59,063 bases of DNA from Planctomycetota bacterium (lineage in GTDB: Bacteria; Planctomycetota; Planctomycetia; Planctomycetales; Planctomycetaceae). Under the pieces are notes generated by a model. That model did no database searches, was not told the origin of the DNA, and was given only the letters and a program-made list of their open reading frames with translations. The DNA lies in NCBI GenBank assembly GCA_003670925.1, contig QWQG01000169.1, positions 1-59,063 on the forward strand, read 5' to 3'. Every line of letters begins with the position of its first letter. The first letter of the stretch is position 1. Made by a program: the position numbers and the translations under genes. Shown piece by piece: positions 23,983-32,921 of the stretch.

Positions 23983-24384
23983 ATGCCCACGATCAATCAA
24001 CTTATTCGGAAACCCCGAAAACAACAGCGCACGAAGTCAAAAACACCCGTACTTGAGGGATGTCCTCAAAAACGTGGCGTGTGTTTGCAGGTGAAAACTG
24101 TCACCCCGAAAAAGCCAAACTCCGCTTTGCGGAAAGTGGCACGTGTTCGCTTGTCGAACAGCAAGGAAGTGACGGTCTACATCCCGGGTGAAGGTCACAA
24201 TCTGCAGGAACACTCAATCGTCTTGATTCGTGGTGGTCGTGTACGTGACCTTCCGGGTGTGCGTTACAAGATTGTCCGTGGTGTGCTTGACACGCTGGGC
24301 GTATCGGACCGTCGGCAAGCCCGCAGTCGCTACGGAGCCAAGCGTCCTAAAGGTGGGGCTGCGCCCGCCGGCAAGAAAAAATAA
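23983..24384 (+). CDS. rpsL: 30S ribosomal protein uS12
   Basis: Decoding-centre protein, 133 residues. [20 protein letters not shown] and [20 protein letters not shown] are intact, with Lys at the two positions where streptomycin resistance arises. The C-terminal tail [14 protein letters not shown] is slightly longer than in E. coli. It is 139 bp after rpoC and 103 bp before rpsG, so is likely in the same operon. Confidence 0.98.
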   Translation: MPTINQLIRKPRKQQRTKSKTPVLEGCPQKRGVCLQVKTVTPKKPNSALRKVARVRLSNSKEVTVYIPGEGHNLQEHSIVLIRGGRVRDLPGVRYKIVRGVLDTLGVSDRRQARSRYGAKRPKGGAAPAGKKK

Positions 24385-24487
24385 TTTACGATGCTCCCGA
24401 TGCTGTGTTGTCTGGAGTTTGCAATTACTGTAATTCAGTTGCTCCGGTGACTGAGGTTCATGTTTAAGTGATTGAGAGTTTCCCTCG

Positions 24488-24961
24488 ATGGTCAAGAAGT
24501 TCACCGCTAGTCGTAAGCAATTGAAGCCGGACACACGCTTTGGCAGTTTGCTCATTTCGAAATTCGTCAACTGTCTGATGTACGATGGCAAGAAGAGCGT
24601 CGCCTCAGGCGCTTTTTATCGTGCCATGGAAATTGTGCAGAAGCAATTGCCTAACGAAGATCCGCTCAACGTTTTTGTCACAGCCGTGGACAATGTGAAG
24701 CCTGCGATCGAAGTTCGATCGAAGCGTGTCGGTGGTGCTACGTATCAGGTACCGACGCCGGTCAGTTCACGTCGTCAGCAAGCTCTATCAATTCGCTGGC
24801 TGCTTGAAGCGGTGCGTGGTCGCAAGGGGCGTCCGGTCGACAAATCGCTGGCGGAAGAACTGCTGGCAGCTTTTCGCCGTGAAGGTGCCGCTATGAACAA
24901 ACGCGAGAACGTACATCGCATGGCTGACGCAAACAAGGCCTTCTCCCACTTCGCGTGGTAA
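24488..24961 (+). CDS. rpsG: 30S ribosomal protein uS7
   Basis: Primary 16S rRNA 3' domain binder, 157 residues, normal length. Conserved stretches: [40 protein letters not shown] and [19 protein letters not shown]. It is the last gene of this operon; usually fusA and tuf follow, but here a terminator and then ung do. Confidence 0.98.
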   Translation: MVKKFTASRKQLKPDTRFGSLLISKFVNCLMYDGKKSVASGAFYRAMEIVQKQLPNEDPLNVFVTAVDNVKPAIEVRSKRVGGATYQVPTPVSSRRQQALSIRWLLEAVRGRKGRPVDKSLAEELLAAFRREGAAMNKRENVHRMADANKAFSHFAW

Positions 24962-24999
24962 AGCACAGCACGATCAGTCTCTGATCGAATTCAAACTTC

Positions 25000-25042
25000 A
25001 AAACGCCGGACAGGATTTACAAAAATCTTGGCCGGCGTTTTT
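25000..25042 (+). terminator. Terminator of the tuf-rpoBC-rpsLG operon
   Basis: Outer stem AAAACGCCGG/CCGGCGTTTT with an inner stem CAGGATT/AATCTTG, ending in a TTTTT run, 39 bp after the rpsG stop. A good rho-independent terminator on the plus strand. Confidence 0.88.
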
Positions 25043-25182
25043 CTTGCTTCCGCCGCCGTTTTAGCGACATGTAAATTTTAGCCGTCTGATATTCTTAGCG
25101 AGCCGTAATTTTCTCGTGTCTGCTGCTCGACAGAAGTCGCGACCTCCGAAGAATTAATAAGATTGAGGGAGATGCGGCGGTT

Positions 25183-25962
25183 TTGGCGACATTTGAATTT
25201 GTGCGCGGAGAGTTTTCGTTGTCTGAGAGTGCAAACATTCCGTCGGGTTTTCCGGCAGGTTGGCGAGCGGTTGCAGGGGCTGAGTTTTCGGAAGTATATT
25301 TTCGGGAACTTCAGGCGTTCGTAGAGACGGAGCGGCGTCAATCTTCGGTATTTCCGGCTGGAGGAGACGTCTATCGGGCGTTTCAATTGACGCCACTGTC
25401 GGAGGTGCGTGTCGTCATTCTGGGGCAAGATCCGTATCACGATGGCGGCCAGGCGGATGGATTGAGTTTCTCGGTCAGACCCGGTGTGAAGTCACCGCCT
25501 TCTCTCCGAAACATCTTTAAGGAACTGCATTCAGACCTTGGGACAGTTCCGGCGAATCATGGTTGCCTTGAAGCATGGGCTCGCCAGGGCGTGCTGCTGC
25601 TGAACACTGTTCTCACGGTGCGCGCGCATCAGGCGCATTCGCATCGCGGCAGGGGGTGGGAGAAATTTACGTCACGCATCATCCAGGCGATCAACCAGCA
25701 GTCGCGTGTCGTGTTTGTGCTTTGGGGCAAGCCGGCGCAGGAGATCGCAGGTACGCTGGCTGACCGTCACTTGGTGATCGCGAGTCCGCATCCGTCGCCG
25801 CTGTCTGCGTATCGAGGCTTCTTCGGCAGTCGCCCGTTTTCACGGATTAACGCATTTCTGAAGCAGACAGGTCAGGTCGAAATTCAGTGGGAACTCCCCT
25901 CCGAAAGCAGGCTCGCAGCACCGCTGGACAACAGTTGTTCGGCGACTAGGACGCCAACCTGA
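25183..25962 (+). CDS. ung: Uracil-DNA glycosylase (family 1)
   Basis: Removes uracil from DNA in base-excision repair. Motifs of the family-1 enzyme: VVILGQDPYHDGGQADGLSF (catalytic Asp in GQDPYHD), LLLNTVLTVRAHQAHSHRGR, VLWGKPAQEIAG and the DNA-intercalating HPSPLSAYRGFFGSRPFS. The start codon appears to be TTG at 25183 (GAGGGA at 25165); no ATG is in frame. UNG normally ends near the INxQL-like segment (here VEIQWELP); about 20 further residues run into the 3' end of hemC on the other strand, a 79-bp overlap. Confidence 0.95.
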   Translation: MATFEFVRGEFSLSESANIPSGFPAGWRAVAGAEFSEVYFRELQAFVETERRQSSVFPAGGDVYRAFQLTPLSEVRVVILGQDPYHDGGQADGLSFSVRPGVKSPPSLRNIFKELHSDLGTVPANHGCLEAWARQGVLLLNTVLTVRAHQAHSHRGRGWEKFTSRIIQAINQQSRVVFVLWGKPAQEIAGTLADRHLVIASPHPSPLSAYRGFFGSRPFSRINAFLKQTGQVEIQWELPSESRLAAPLDNSCSATRTPT

Positions 25963-26813
25963 TCCGCACAGTCAGCCGATCCTGATGCGGTCTGTTCCAG
26001 CCGCGTTGTGCCATCGAGACTCAGCAACACACCGGTCAGTGTAAGTCGCTCGCCCTCCACCTGTGTCCATGCGCCGAGTGGCGCATGGCAACCAGCGCGG
26101 AGTGTTCGGAGCAGGGAGCGTTCGGCAAGGACTTCGGCAAGAGTTGTGTTACAAGTGATCTGTTGCAGCAGTGCGCGAGTGGCTTGATCCGCAACGCGGC
26201 ATTCGATTCCCAAAGCGCCTTGGCTGACGGCGGGATAGACGGCGGGCGGTTCAAGCATGAGAGAAATGCGACCAGCAAGTTCCAGCCGCCGCAGCCCGGC
26301 TTCTGCCAAGACGATTGCGTCGTACTGACCTTCGTCTAATTTCCGAATACGTGTATCGACGTTACCTCGAATCTCACACAACTTGAGATCCGGCCGTAGA
26401 TGCAGCAGTTGAGCTTGTCGTCGAGGACTGCCCGTACCGATTTTCGCGCCATGCGGAATATCGTCGAGACACTGGACAGCAGCAACGGTCAGTGGCAGGA
26501 GCAAGGCATCGCAGCGTCGTTCCCGTTCTGGCACCGCGGCCAAGACTAAACCGTCGGCTGATAGTGTGGGCAGATCTTTAAGACTATGCACGGCAATCTC
26601 TGCGCGACCGTCTAGCACTGCCTTCTGGACTTCAAGCGTGAAGACGCCCGTGCCCCCAAATTGCCGGAGGGCGTCGGTTTGATTGGCATCACCGATGGTA
26701 ACGATTGGTACCAGTTCGACCTCAGGCGCTGCAGGCAGGCTTCGCAGCCGATCCGCTAGATAATGAGCCTGCCAGAGTGCAAGCGCACTTTTTCGTGTCG
26801 CGATTCGGATCAT
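25884..26813 (-). CDS. hemC: Hydroxymethylbilane synthase (porphobilinogen deaminase)
   Basis: Joins four porphobilinogens into hydroxymethylbilane in haem and cobalamin synthesis. 309 residues, near full length: MIRIATRKSALALWQAHYLA, HSLKDLPT, KIGTGSPRRQAQLLHLRPDL, IRGNVDTRIRKLDEGQYDAI, and RAGCHAPLGAW whose Cys holds the dipyrromethane cofactor. Its 3' end is convergent with ung and overlaps it. It diverges from the glucosidase across 254 bp. Confidence 0.97.
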   Translation of the reverse strand: MIRIATRKSALALWQAHYLADRLRSLPAAPEVELVPIVTIGDANQTDALRQFGGTGVFTLEVQKAVLDGRAEIAVHSLKDLPTLSADGLVLAAVPERERRCDALLLPLTVAAVQCLDDIPHGAKIGTGSPRRQAQLLHLRPDLKLCEIRGNVDTRIRKLDEGQYDAIVLAEAGLRRLELAGRISLMLEPPAVYPAVSQGALGIECRVADQATRALLQQITCNTTLAEVLAERSLLRTLRAGCHAPLGAWTQVEGERLTLTGVLLSLDGTTRLEQTASGSADCADQVGVLVAEQLLSSGAASLLSEGSSH

Positions 26814-27067
26814 GGATCGCCAAATTTTCTTCCAAAGTGGCCAGTACGTTGCAGAGCCTTGGTTCCAAAGCGTCCCGCGAGCTTTGGCAAAAGTGGAATG
26901 ATAGCAACCAAGCCATTCTGTGCGCTACTCGCGGAAACGCTCCCGGGTTCGGTTTCAGCGCGGCTTGGGTTACAAAATCTTGGGGTATTTTGCGGAACGA
27001 GCGGTATACTGCGAGGCGTAATCGACCCCTCCCATCTCCCATCATCACTGACTTTAAGGGCGAGCGC

Positions 27068-29767
27068 ATGCTGGCAGAAGAACTTCGACTCAAGCAGTCA
27101 CGCGAGCGGAGTGCAAATTGGCAGCGTTGGGGACCATACTTGTCGGAGCGGCAATGGGGCACGGTGCGCGAAGATTATTCAGCTTCTGGTGACTGCTGGA
27201 ATTACTTTCCGCATGATCATGCCCGCAGTCGTGCGTATCGGTGGGGTGAAGACGGGCTGCTGGGAATCAGTGATCGAGAATGTCGTCTGTGCTTTGCGGT
27301 GGCGCTCTGGAATGGCAAAGATAGGATCCTCAAGGAAAGACTTTTCGGCCTGACGGGGCCAGAAGGCAACCATGGGGAAGATGTGAAGGAGAGCTATTTC
27401 TATTTAGATTCCACACCGACGCATTCCTACATGAAGTCTCTTTATAAATACCCGCAGGCAGAATACCCCTATGGGACATTGGTCGAAGAAAATCGCAGAC
27501 GTGGAAAGTATGATCTTGAATACGAGCTTGCCGATACGGGGATCTTTGATCACAGTCGTTACTTCGACGTTTTTGCGGAATACGCAAAGGACTCTGCGGA
27601 CGACATTCTGATCAGGATCACAGTCGCTAACCGTGGTGACCTTGAGTCCACAATTCATGTGTTGCCGACGCTATGGTTTCGCAACACTTGGTCTTGGGGG
27701 TGTACGCATGAGGGCTGTGAAGTCAAGCCGGCGATCACGCGGCAGGCGGATGGGTCGTTATTGTCGGAACACGCGACCTTAGGCCAATTTTTGTTGCACA
27801 TCGATCAGAACTTCAGTGGAGCAATGACGAGCCCAAGCGAACCATTGACATTGTTGACGGAAAACGAAACCAACAGTGAGCGGCTGTTTGCGGCACCGGA
27901 GTCCGGAGCGTTGGCCAAAGATGCGTTTCATGACTACGTGCTTGCGGGTGAAAAACGGGGCGTACTGGATCGGAGATGCGGCACGAAAGCCGCTCGGTAT
28001 TTCGTGGTGACAATTCCGCCCGGTGGTGAGATAAGCCTAAAACTGCGGTTAACGAAAGCGGAGATCAGCACGCCTGATCCATTCGGGCCGGAATTCGAGC
28101 AGATTTTCCGAAGTCGAATTATCGAGGCCGATGCCTTCTATGCAAAAACTTTACCAAAGCAGGCGACAGGCGCAGAAGCCAACGTCGCACGCCAGGCGCT
28201 AGCCGGTCTGTTGTTGAGCAAACAGTTTTATCACTATGACGTTCAGAATTGGCTCAACGGCGACCCGGATGAGCCTCAGCCACCGGAGGCGCGGCGCAAC
28301 GGGCGTAACTGTGAATGGACGCATTTGTTTAACCGTGACATTATCTCGATGCCGGACAAATGGGAGTATCCGTGGTATGCCGCGTGGGATCTGGCGTTCC
28401 ATATGATTCCCATGGCGACGGTCGATCCGGACTTTGCGAAATCACAATTACTGCTGATGCTACGTGAATGGTACATGCATCCAAACGGCCAGATACCGGC
28501 TTATGAGTTTAATTTTTCGGATGTCAATCCACCGGTTCACGCATGGGCCTGCTGGCGTGTCTATAAAATGACGGGACAGCGACGAGGGCGTGATCGTGAT
28601 TTTCTGGTCCGTGCCTTTCAGAAATTGTTGATCAACTTTACTTGGTGGGTCAATCGGAAGGACGTGAATGGTCGGCACTTGTTTTCTGGTGGGTTTCTGG
28701 GACTGGACAATATCGGCGTCTTTGACCGTTCGAAGCCTCTGCCGACAGGTGGTTATTTGGAGCAGGCCGACGGCACGGCATGGATGGCCTTCTATTGCGC
28801 GACAATGCTGTCGATTTCACTGGAACTCGCTCGTGATGATGCGGCGTATGAGGACATCGCTTCAAAGTTTTTCGAACACTTTGTTGCGATCACCGATGCC
28901 ATGAATTGTCTCGGTGGCACAGGACTTTGGGACGATCAAGACGGGTTTTATTACGATCAATTAAGAGTCGGGGACGATGCGCATCGGCTAAGAATCCGTT
29001 CAATCGTGGGCATTATTCCGTTGTTTGCCGTAGAAGTCTTGGACGAAGAGTTGCTGCAGCAGTTGCCGGGCTTCCGCAAACGTATGGATTGGTTTCTGAC
29101 GCATCGAAAAGATCTTTCACGGCAGATTTCGTATCTCGAAAGTGAAGCGCAGGACGGTCACCAGCGGAGCCATCGGTTGCTGGCGATTCCGTCCCGAGAA
29201 CGGCTGACACACGTCTTAAAGTACGTGCTAGATGAATCCGAGTTCCTGTCACCGCACGGTGTGCGCGCGTTGTCAAAAATCCATGAATCGAATCCCTACT
29301 CATTTTGGGCCGGGGGCGAAGAATACCGTGTGACGTACGTGCCTGGTGAGTCGACCGGCAGGATGTTTGGAGGAAACTCGAACTGGCGGGGGCCGATCTG
29401 GTTTCCCGTCAATTATTTGCTGATTGAAGCACTCGAACGGTATCACCATTTTTACGGTGATTCGTTCGAAGTAGAATGTCCGGTCGGGTCGGGAACGATG
29501 ATGAATCTTGAGCAGGTTGCGCATGAACTGAGCCGCCGATTGGCCTCGTTATTTTTGCCGGACGCTTCAGGGCGTCGTCCGTGTCATGGAGATGAGTCTC
29601 GATTTGCAGAGGATCCTCACTGGCGCGATCTTGTGTTGTTCCATGAATACTTTCATGGAGATACGGGACGCGGGATGGGTGCCAGCCATCAGACTGGCTG
29701 GACAGCATTGGTGACGCGCCTGCTGGGTAAGGCCGCAAGCAGTCGGAATGCCGCTGGGGCTCAGTGA
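27068..29767 (+). CDS. Glucosidase, GH63/MGH1-like family
   Basis: Predicted alpha-glucosidase of the GH63-type (alpha/alpha)6 barrel, 899 residues from the ATG at 27068. Family-like segments: ADTGIFDHSRYFDVFAEYAK near the N-terminus, PWYAAWDLAFHMIPMATVDP (likely general acid Asp), GQIPAYEFNFSDVNPPVHAW, LFSGGFLGLDNIGVFDRSKP, GGNSNWRGPIWFPVNYLLIE and FHEYFHGDTGRGMGASHQTG (likely general base Glu). No signal peptide is seen, so it is probably cytoplasmic and may act on glycosylated compatible solutes or oligosaccharides. The frame upstream of 27068 overlaps hemC and is not conserved. Confidence 0.88.
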   Translation: MLAEELRLKQSRERSANWQRWGPYLSERQWGTVREDYSASGDCWNYFPHDHARSRAYRWGEDGLLGISDRECRLCFAVALWNGKDRILKERLFGLTGPEGNHGEDVKESYFYLDSTPTHSYMKSLYKYPQAEYPYGTLVEENRRRGKYDLEYELADTGIFDHSRYFDVFAEYAKDSADDILIRITVANRGDLESTIHVLPTLWFRNTWSWGCTHEGCEVKPAITRQADGSLLSEHATLGQFLLHIDQNFSGAMTSPSEPLTLLTENETNSERLFAAPESGALAKDAFHDYVLAGEKRGVLDRRCGTKAARYFVVTIPPGGEISLKLRLTKAEISTPDPFGPEFEQIFRSRIIEADAFYAKTLPKQATGAEANVARQALAGLLLSKQFYHYDVQNWLNGDPDEPQPPEARRNGRNCEWTHLFNRDIISMPDKWEYPWYAAWDLAFHMIPMATVDPDFAKSQLLLMLREWYMHPNGQIPAYEFNFSDVNPPVHAWACWRVYKMTGQRRGRDRDFLVRAFQKLLINFTWWVNRKDVNGRHLFSGGFLGLDNIGVFDRSKPLPTGGYLEQADGTAWMAFYCATMLSISLELARDDAAYEDIASKFFEHFVAITDAMNCLGGTGLWDDQDGFYYDQLRVGDDAHRLRIRSIVGIIPLFAVEVLDEELLQQLPGFRKRMDWFLTHRKDLSRQISYLESEAQDGHQRSHRLLAIPSRERLTHVLKYVLDESEFLSPHGVRALSKIHESNPYSFWAGGEEYRVTYVPGESTGRMFGGNSNWRGPIWFPVNYLLIEALERYHHFYGDSFEVECPVGSGTMMNLEQVAHELSRRLASLFLPDASGRRPCHGDESRFAEDPHWRDLVLFHEYFHGDTGRGMGASHQTGWTALVTRLLGKAASSRNAAGAQ

Positions 29768-29939
29768 GGCGTTGTGGATTCGCAGGGTTCGCTGCGAAAC
29801 GGCCGGCGAAAAGATCCAGTGGCCGCAACGCAATTGCCAAAACCGTTTTTCCCACCGATCCTTTACAATCTGGCGATTGATGCGAGAGTATGCGGGATTG
29901 CTGCTGCTTTTGATGGGCATATGTGTGGAGTTCAATGCG

Positions 29940-32918
29940 ATGCGAGAGAGTTGCGTGATTGGCCTGAATCGGACGCGAGATTGCTTACGACCGTGGGCTC
30001 ATGTGAGTCGTATGACTCTGTTCGGAATTCTTGTTCTCATGCCGCATGTCGCTTTCAGTCAGGTGGTGCGTCCAGCGTGGACAACATCCCGCATCAGTGG
30101 TTCTCCTGAACCAGCGCCGCCGTTGCAGACCGTGCAGAAATTTTCGGCGTTGAAGTTTGATCGGCCTTTACTCATTCGAACGGACTCGGCAGCACTGCGA
30201 CTGTGGGTTGTCGAGCAGGGTGGAGCGATCCATTCATTTCCTGATGATTCGAACGTCACTGCAGCGTCCTTGTTCGTTGATTTCCAGAAGTCGTTTGCCC
30301 AACTCACACCGCATCCGGATGCCAGTGGATTCGGCTCTGCCTATGGATTGGCTTTTCATCCGCAGTATCCTCAGGTACCTGTCTGCTGGATCACATATAC
30401 ACTCAACTCGGCCAAACAGAATCATCTGGAAGATGGAACGCGGTTATCGCGATTTGAAATTGTGTTCGATGAGGCAGGTGTTCCGCACTGCAATGTTGCC
30501 AGTGAAAAAGTTCTGCTGACATGGTTGGAAGGTGGTCACAACGGGGCGTGCCTAGAATTCGGTCCGGACGGATTTCTGTATGTTTCCGCGGGCGACGGTG
30601 AAGCTCCTAATCCACCGGATCCGCGGGATGCGGGACAGGACGTCAGCAATATTTTGTCGACCGTTTTGCGGATTGATGTGATGCCGCATGGCAATGATCC
30701 GCTGTACAAAGTTCCTGCCGATAACCCTTTCGTCGCACTCACAAATGCGAGGCCGGAAATCTGGGCTTATGGATTTAGAAATCCATGGAAGATGACGTTT
30801 GCCCCGGACGGCGAACTCTGGCTCGGTGATGTGGGTTGGGAACTCTATGAAATGGTCTATCGCATCCGCAAAGGCGGCAATTATGGCTGGAGTATCATGG
30901 AAGGGCCGCAACAGGTTCGGCCGAATGCCCGCCGCGGGCCAACGGAAATCCTGCCCGCTGCGATTGCGTTGCCGCATACAGATGCCGCTTCAGTCACCGG
31001 AGGATATGTGTACCGGGGCCAGCGTTTTCCTGACCTGGTAGGCACCTATATTTTTGGCGATTATGAAACTCGTCGCATTTGGTCCGCGCGGTTTGAGGGC
31101 GAGAAACTGACTTCGCTTACCGACCTTGTGCGTCCATCGTTGCGGCTTGTTGCATTTGGCGAAGACACGGCACATGAACTGCTGATGCTCAGTTACGAAG
31201 ACGGCACGATTCATGAACTGCAACTCGGAAAACCCGCGGAATCTATTCATCCCTTTCCCATTCGCCTGAGCGATACGGGTCTGTTTAACGATCTAAAATC
31301 GCTGCAACCAGCCACCGGGGTCATCGGGTTTGAGGTCAACACTCCGGTGTGGAACGACGGTGCCGAGGCGGAACGATTACTGGCGGTACCGGGCGAGGGA
31401 AAAATCGAAGTGTTGAAGGACGGTATTCGGCGTGCCAACTGGATGTGGCGTGAGACCATGCTGTTTCCCAAGGACTCGGTGCTGGCCCGGAACGTCACTT
31501 TACCGGACGATGCTGCCCGCGACGTCCGGCTAGAAACGCAGTTGCTGCATTACGATGGCATCGACTGGAACGGATACAGCTATGCGTGGAGTCCTGATCA
31601 GAGCGATGCCGAACTTGTTCCCGCCGCCGGTCGCGAACTTGAGTTGGCGGACTATGGCAACTTCCGCACGGCGGCAACTGCGACATGGCGGATTCAGTCA
31701 CGCACCGAATGCCAGCGGTGCCACAATCATTGGATAGGTGGCCCACTCGCCTTTACGCCCCCGCAATTGAATCGGAGTGTCACGACAGCGAGCGGTTCCA
31801 TGCTCAACCAACTTCATGCGTTGCGCGATGGTGGCTGGTTGACCGGCGAAATTCCAGACGATCCCCAGTCGGCTGTTTCGCAAGCCGCCGCGTTGACGGA
31901 CCCCGGAGATGAGTCAGCAGACACAGTTCTTCGAGCTCGTTCATGGCTGGCGGCGAATTGCAGCTATTGTCATCAGCAACACGCTGGCGGGACCGCGACA
32001 ATCGACCTCCGGCACACAATTGAAACTTCAGACATGCGTTTGCTTGGAGTGAACCCGGTCCAAGGCGCCTTTAATCTGAATGCGGCGTTGCTGGTTTCGC
32101 CCGGACATCCGACCGACAGTGTTTTGCTGTATCGGATTTCCACAGCTGGACGCGGTCACATGCCGCACATCGGTTCCGCGACACCGGATCCTCGTGGAAT
32201 TTCTGTTGTGCGCGACTGGATTCAGACACTTGCTCCCAACGCAACCGAACCCGCGACTTTAACGAAGGGCAGTCCTCCGGCAGAATTGACAAGCACCTCA
32301 CAGGCTCTGGAATGGATGCTTGCCTTGCACGACAATTCGCTGGCAGCGGACGATCGACAACGGTTGTTGGAGGCAGCGCGTCGTGCACCGCCGGAAATCA
32401 GCAATTTGTTCGAACGCTTTCAACCTGTTGAACTTCGACGTCGGATTCGGACCATGATCGATCCGGGCGGTGTGTTGGCAATCGCTGGCGACGCGAGCGC
32501 GGGGCGCGACATGTTCTTCGACAAACGCACGCAGTGTATGGTTTGTCATCGGATTGGAACTCAGGGCGGGGCAGTGGGGCCAGCCTTGGATGACATTGGC
32601 ATCCGACAGACGCGGGCTGAAATTTTGGCGAGCCTGCTTGAACCGTCGAAGAAAATCGATCCAAAGTTCGCCACTTGGGTTGCTCAGACCACGGATGGCA
32701 AGGTGCATTCCGGGCTGCTTATGAGCCGCGACGGACAGAAAATCGTGCTGCGAAATGCCAAAGCCGAAGATGCAAGCCTCAACGCGACCGATGTTGAAGA
32801 GCTTCAGCCGCAGGCCATCTCACTGATGCCTGAGAAGCAACTTAACGACTTGAGTGATGCAGATATCGCCGGTCTGCTAGAGTTTCTGAGTCAGCAGAAA
32901 TCGTTGCCTTTAAGGTAG
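29940..32918 (+). CDS. PQQ-dehydrogenase-like/TIGR03806-type protein with c-type haem motifs
   Basis: A secreted fusion. After a signal-like stretch (MTLFGILVLMPHVAFSQ, Met at 30012; the start may also be 29940 or 29880), a soluble glucose/sorbosone dehydrogenase-type propeller follows: FGSAYGLAFHPQYPQVPVCW, DGFLYVSAGDGEAPNPPDPR and WAYGFRNPWKMTFAPDGELW. A middle domain (GFEVNTPVWNDGAEAERLLA; ECQRCHNHWIGGPLAF; NCSYCHQQHAGG) resembles the TIGR03806 group and carries two CxxCH sites. The end has QCMVCHRIGTQGGAVGPALD, the planctomycete haem-binding domain, a third CxxCH. It may oxidise a sugar and pass electrons to haem; the substrate is not known. Confidence 0.85.
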   Translation: MRESCVIGLNRTRDCLRPWAHVSRMTLFGILVLMPHVAFSQVVRPAWTTSRISGSPEPAPPLQTVQKFSALKFDRPLLIRTDSAALRLWVVEQGGAIHSFPDDSNVTAASLFVDFQKSFAQLTPHPDASGFGSAYGLAFHPQYPQVPVCWITYTLNSAKQNHLEDGTRLSRFEIVFDEAGVPHCNVASEKVLLTWLEGGHNGACLEFGPDGFLYVSAGDGEAPNPPDPRDAGQDVSNILSTVLRIDVMPHGNDPLYKVPADNPFVALTNARPEIWAYGFRNPWKMTFAPDGELWLGDVGWELYEMVYRIRKGGNYGWSIMEGPQQVRPNARRGPTEILPAAIALPHTDAASVTGGYVYRGQRFPDLVGTYIFGDYETRRIWSARFEGEKLTSLTDLVRPSLRLVAFGEDTAHELLMLSYEDGTIHELQLGKPAESIHPFPIRLSDTGLFNDLKSLQPATGVIGFEVNTPVWNDGAEAERLLAVPGEGKIEVLKDGIRRANWMWRETMLFPKDSVLARNVTLPDDAARDVRLETQLLHYDGIDWNGYSYAWSPDQSDAELVPAAGRELELADYGNFRTAATATWRIQSRTECQRCHNHWIGGPLAFTPPQLNRSVTTASGSMLNQLHALRDGGWLTGEIPDDPQSAVSQAAALTDPGDESADTVLRARSWLAANCSYCHQQHAGGTATIDLRHTIETSDMRLLGVNPVQGAFNLNAALLVSPGHPTDSVLLYRISTAGRGHMPHIGSATPDPRGISVVRDWIQTLAPNATEPATLTKGSPPAELTSTSQALEWMLALHDNSLAADDRQRLLEAARRAPPEISNLFERFQPVELRRRIRTMIDPGGVLAIAGDASAGRDMFFDKRTQCMVCHRIGTQGGAVGPALDDIGIRQTRAEILASLLEPSKKIDPKFATWVAQTTDGKVHSGLLMSRDGQKIVLRNAKAEDASLNATDVEELQPQAISLMPEKQLNDLSDADIAGLLEFLSQQKSLPLR

Positions 32919-32921
32919 TCT

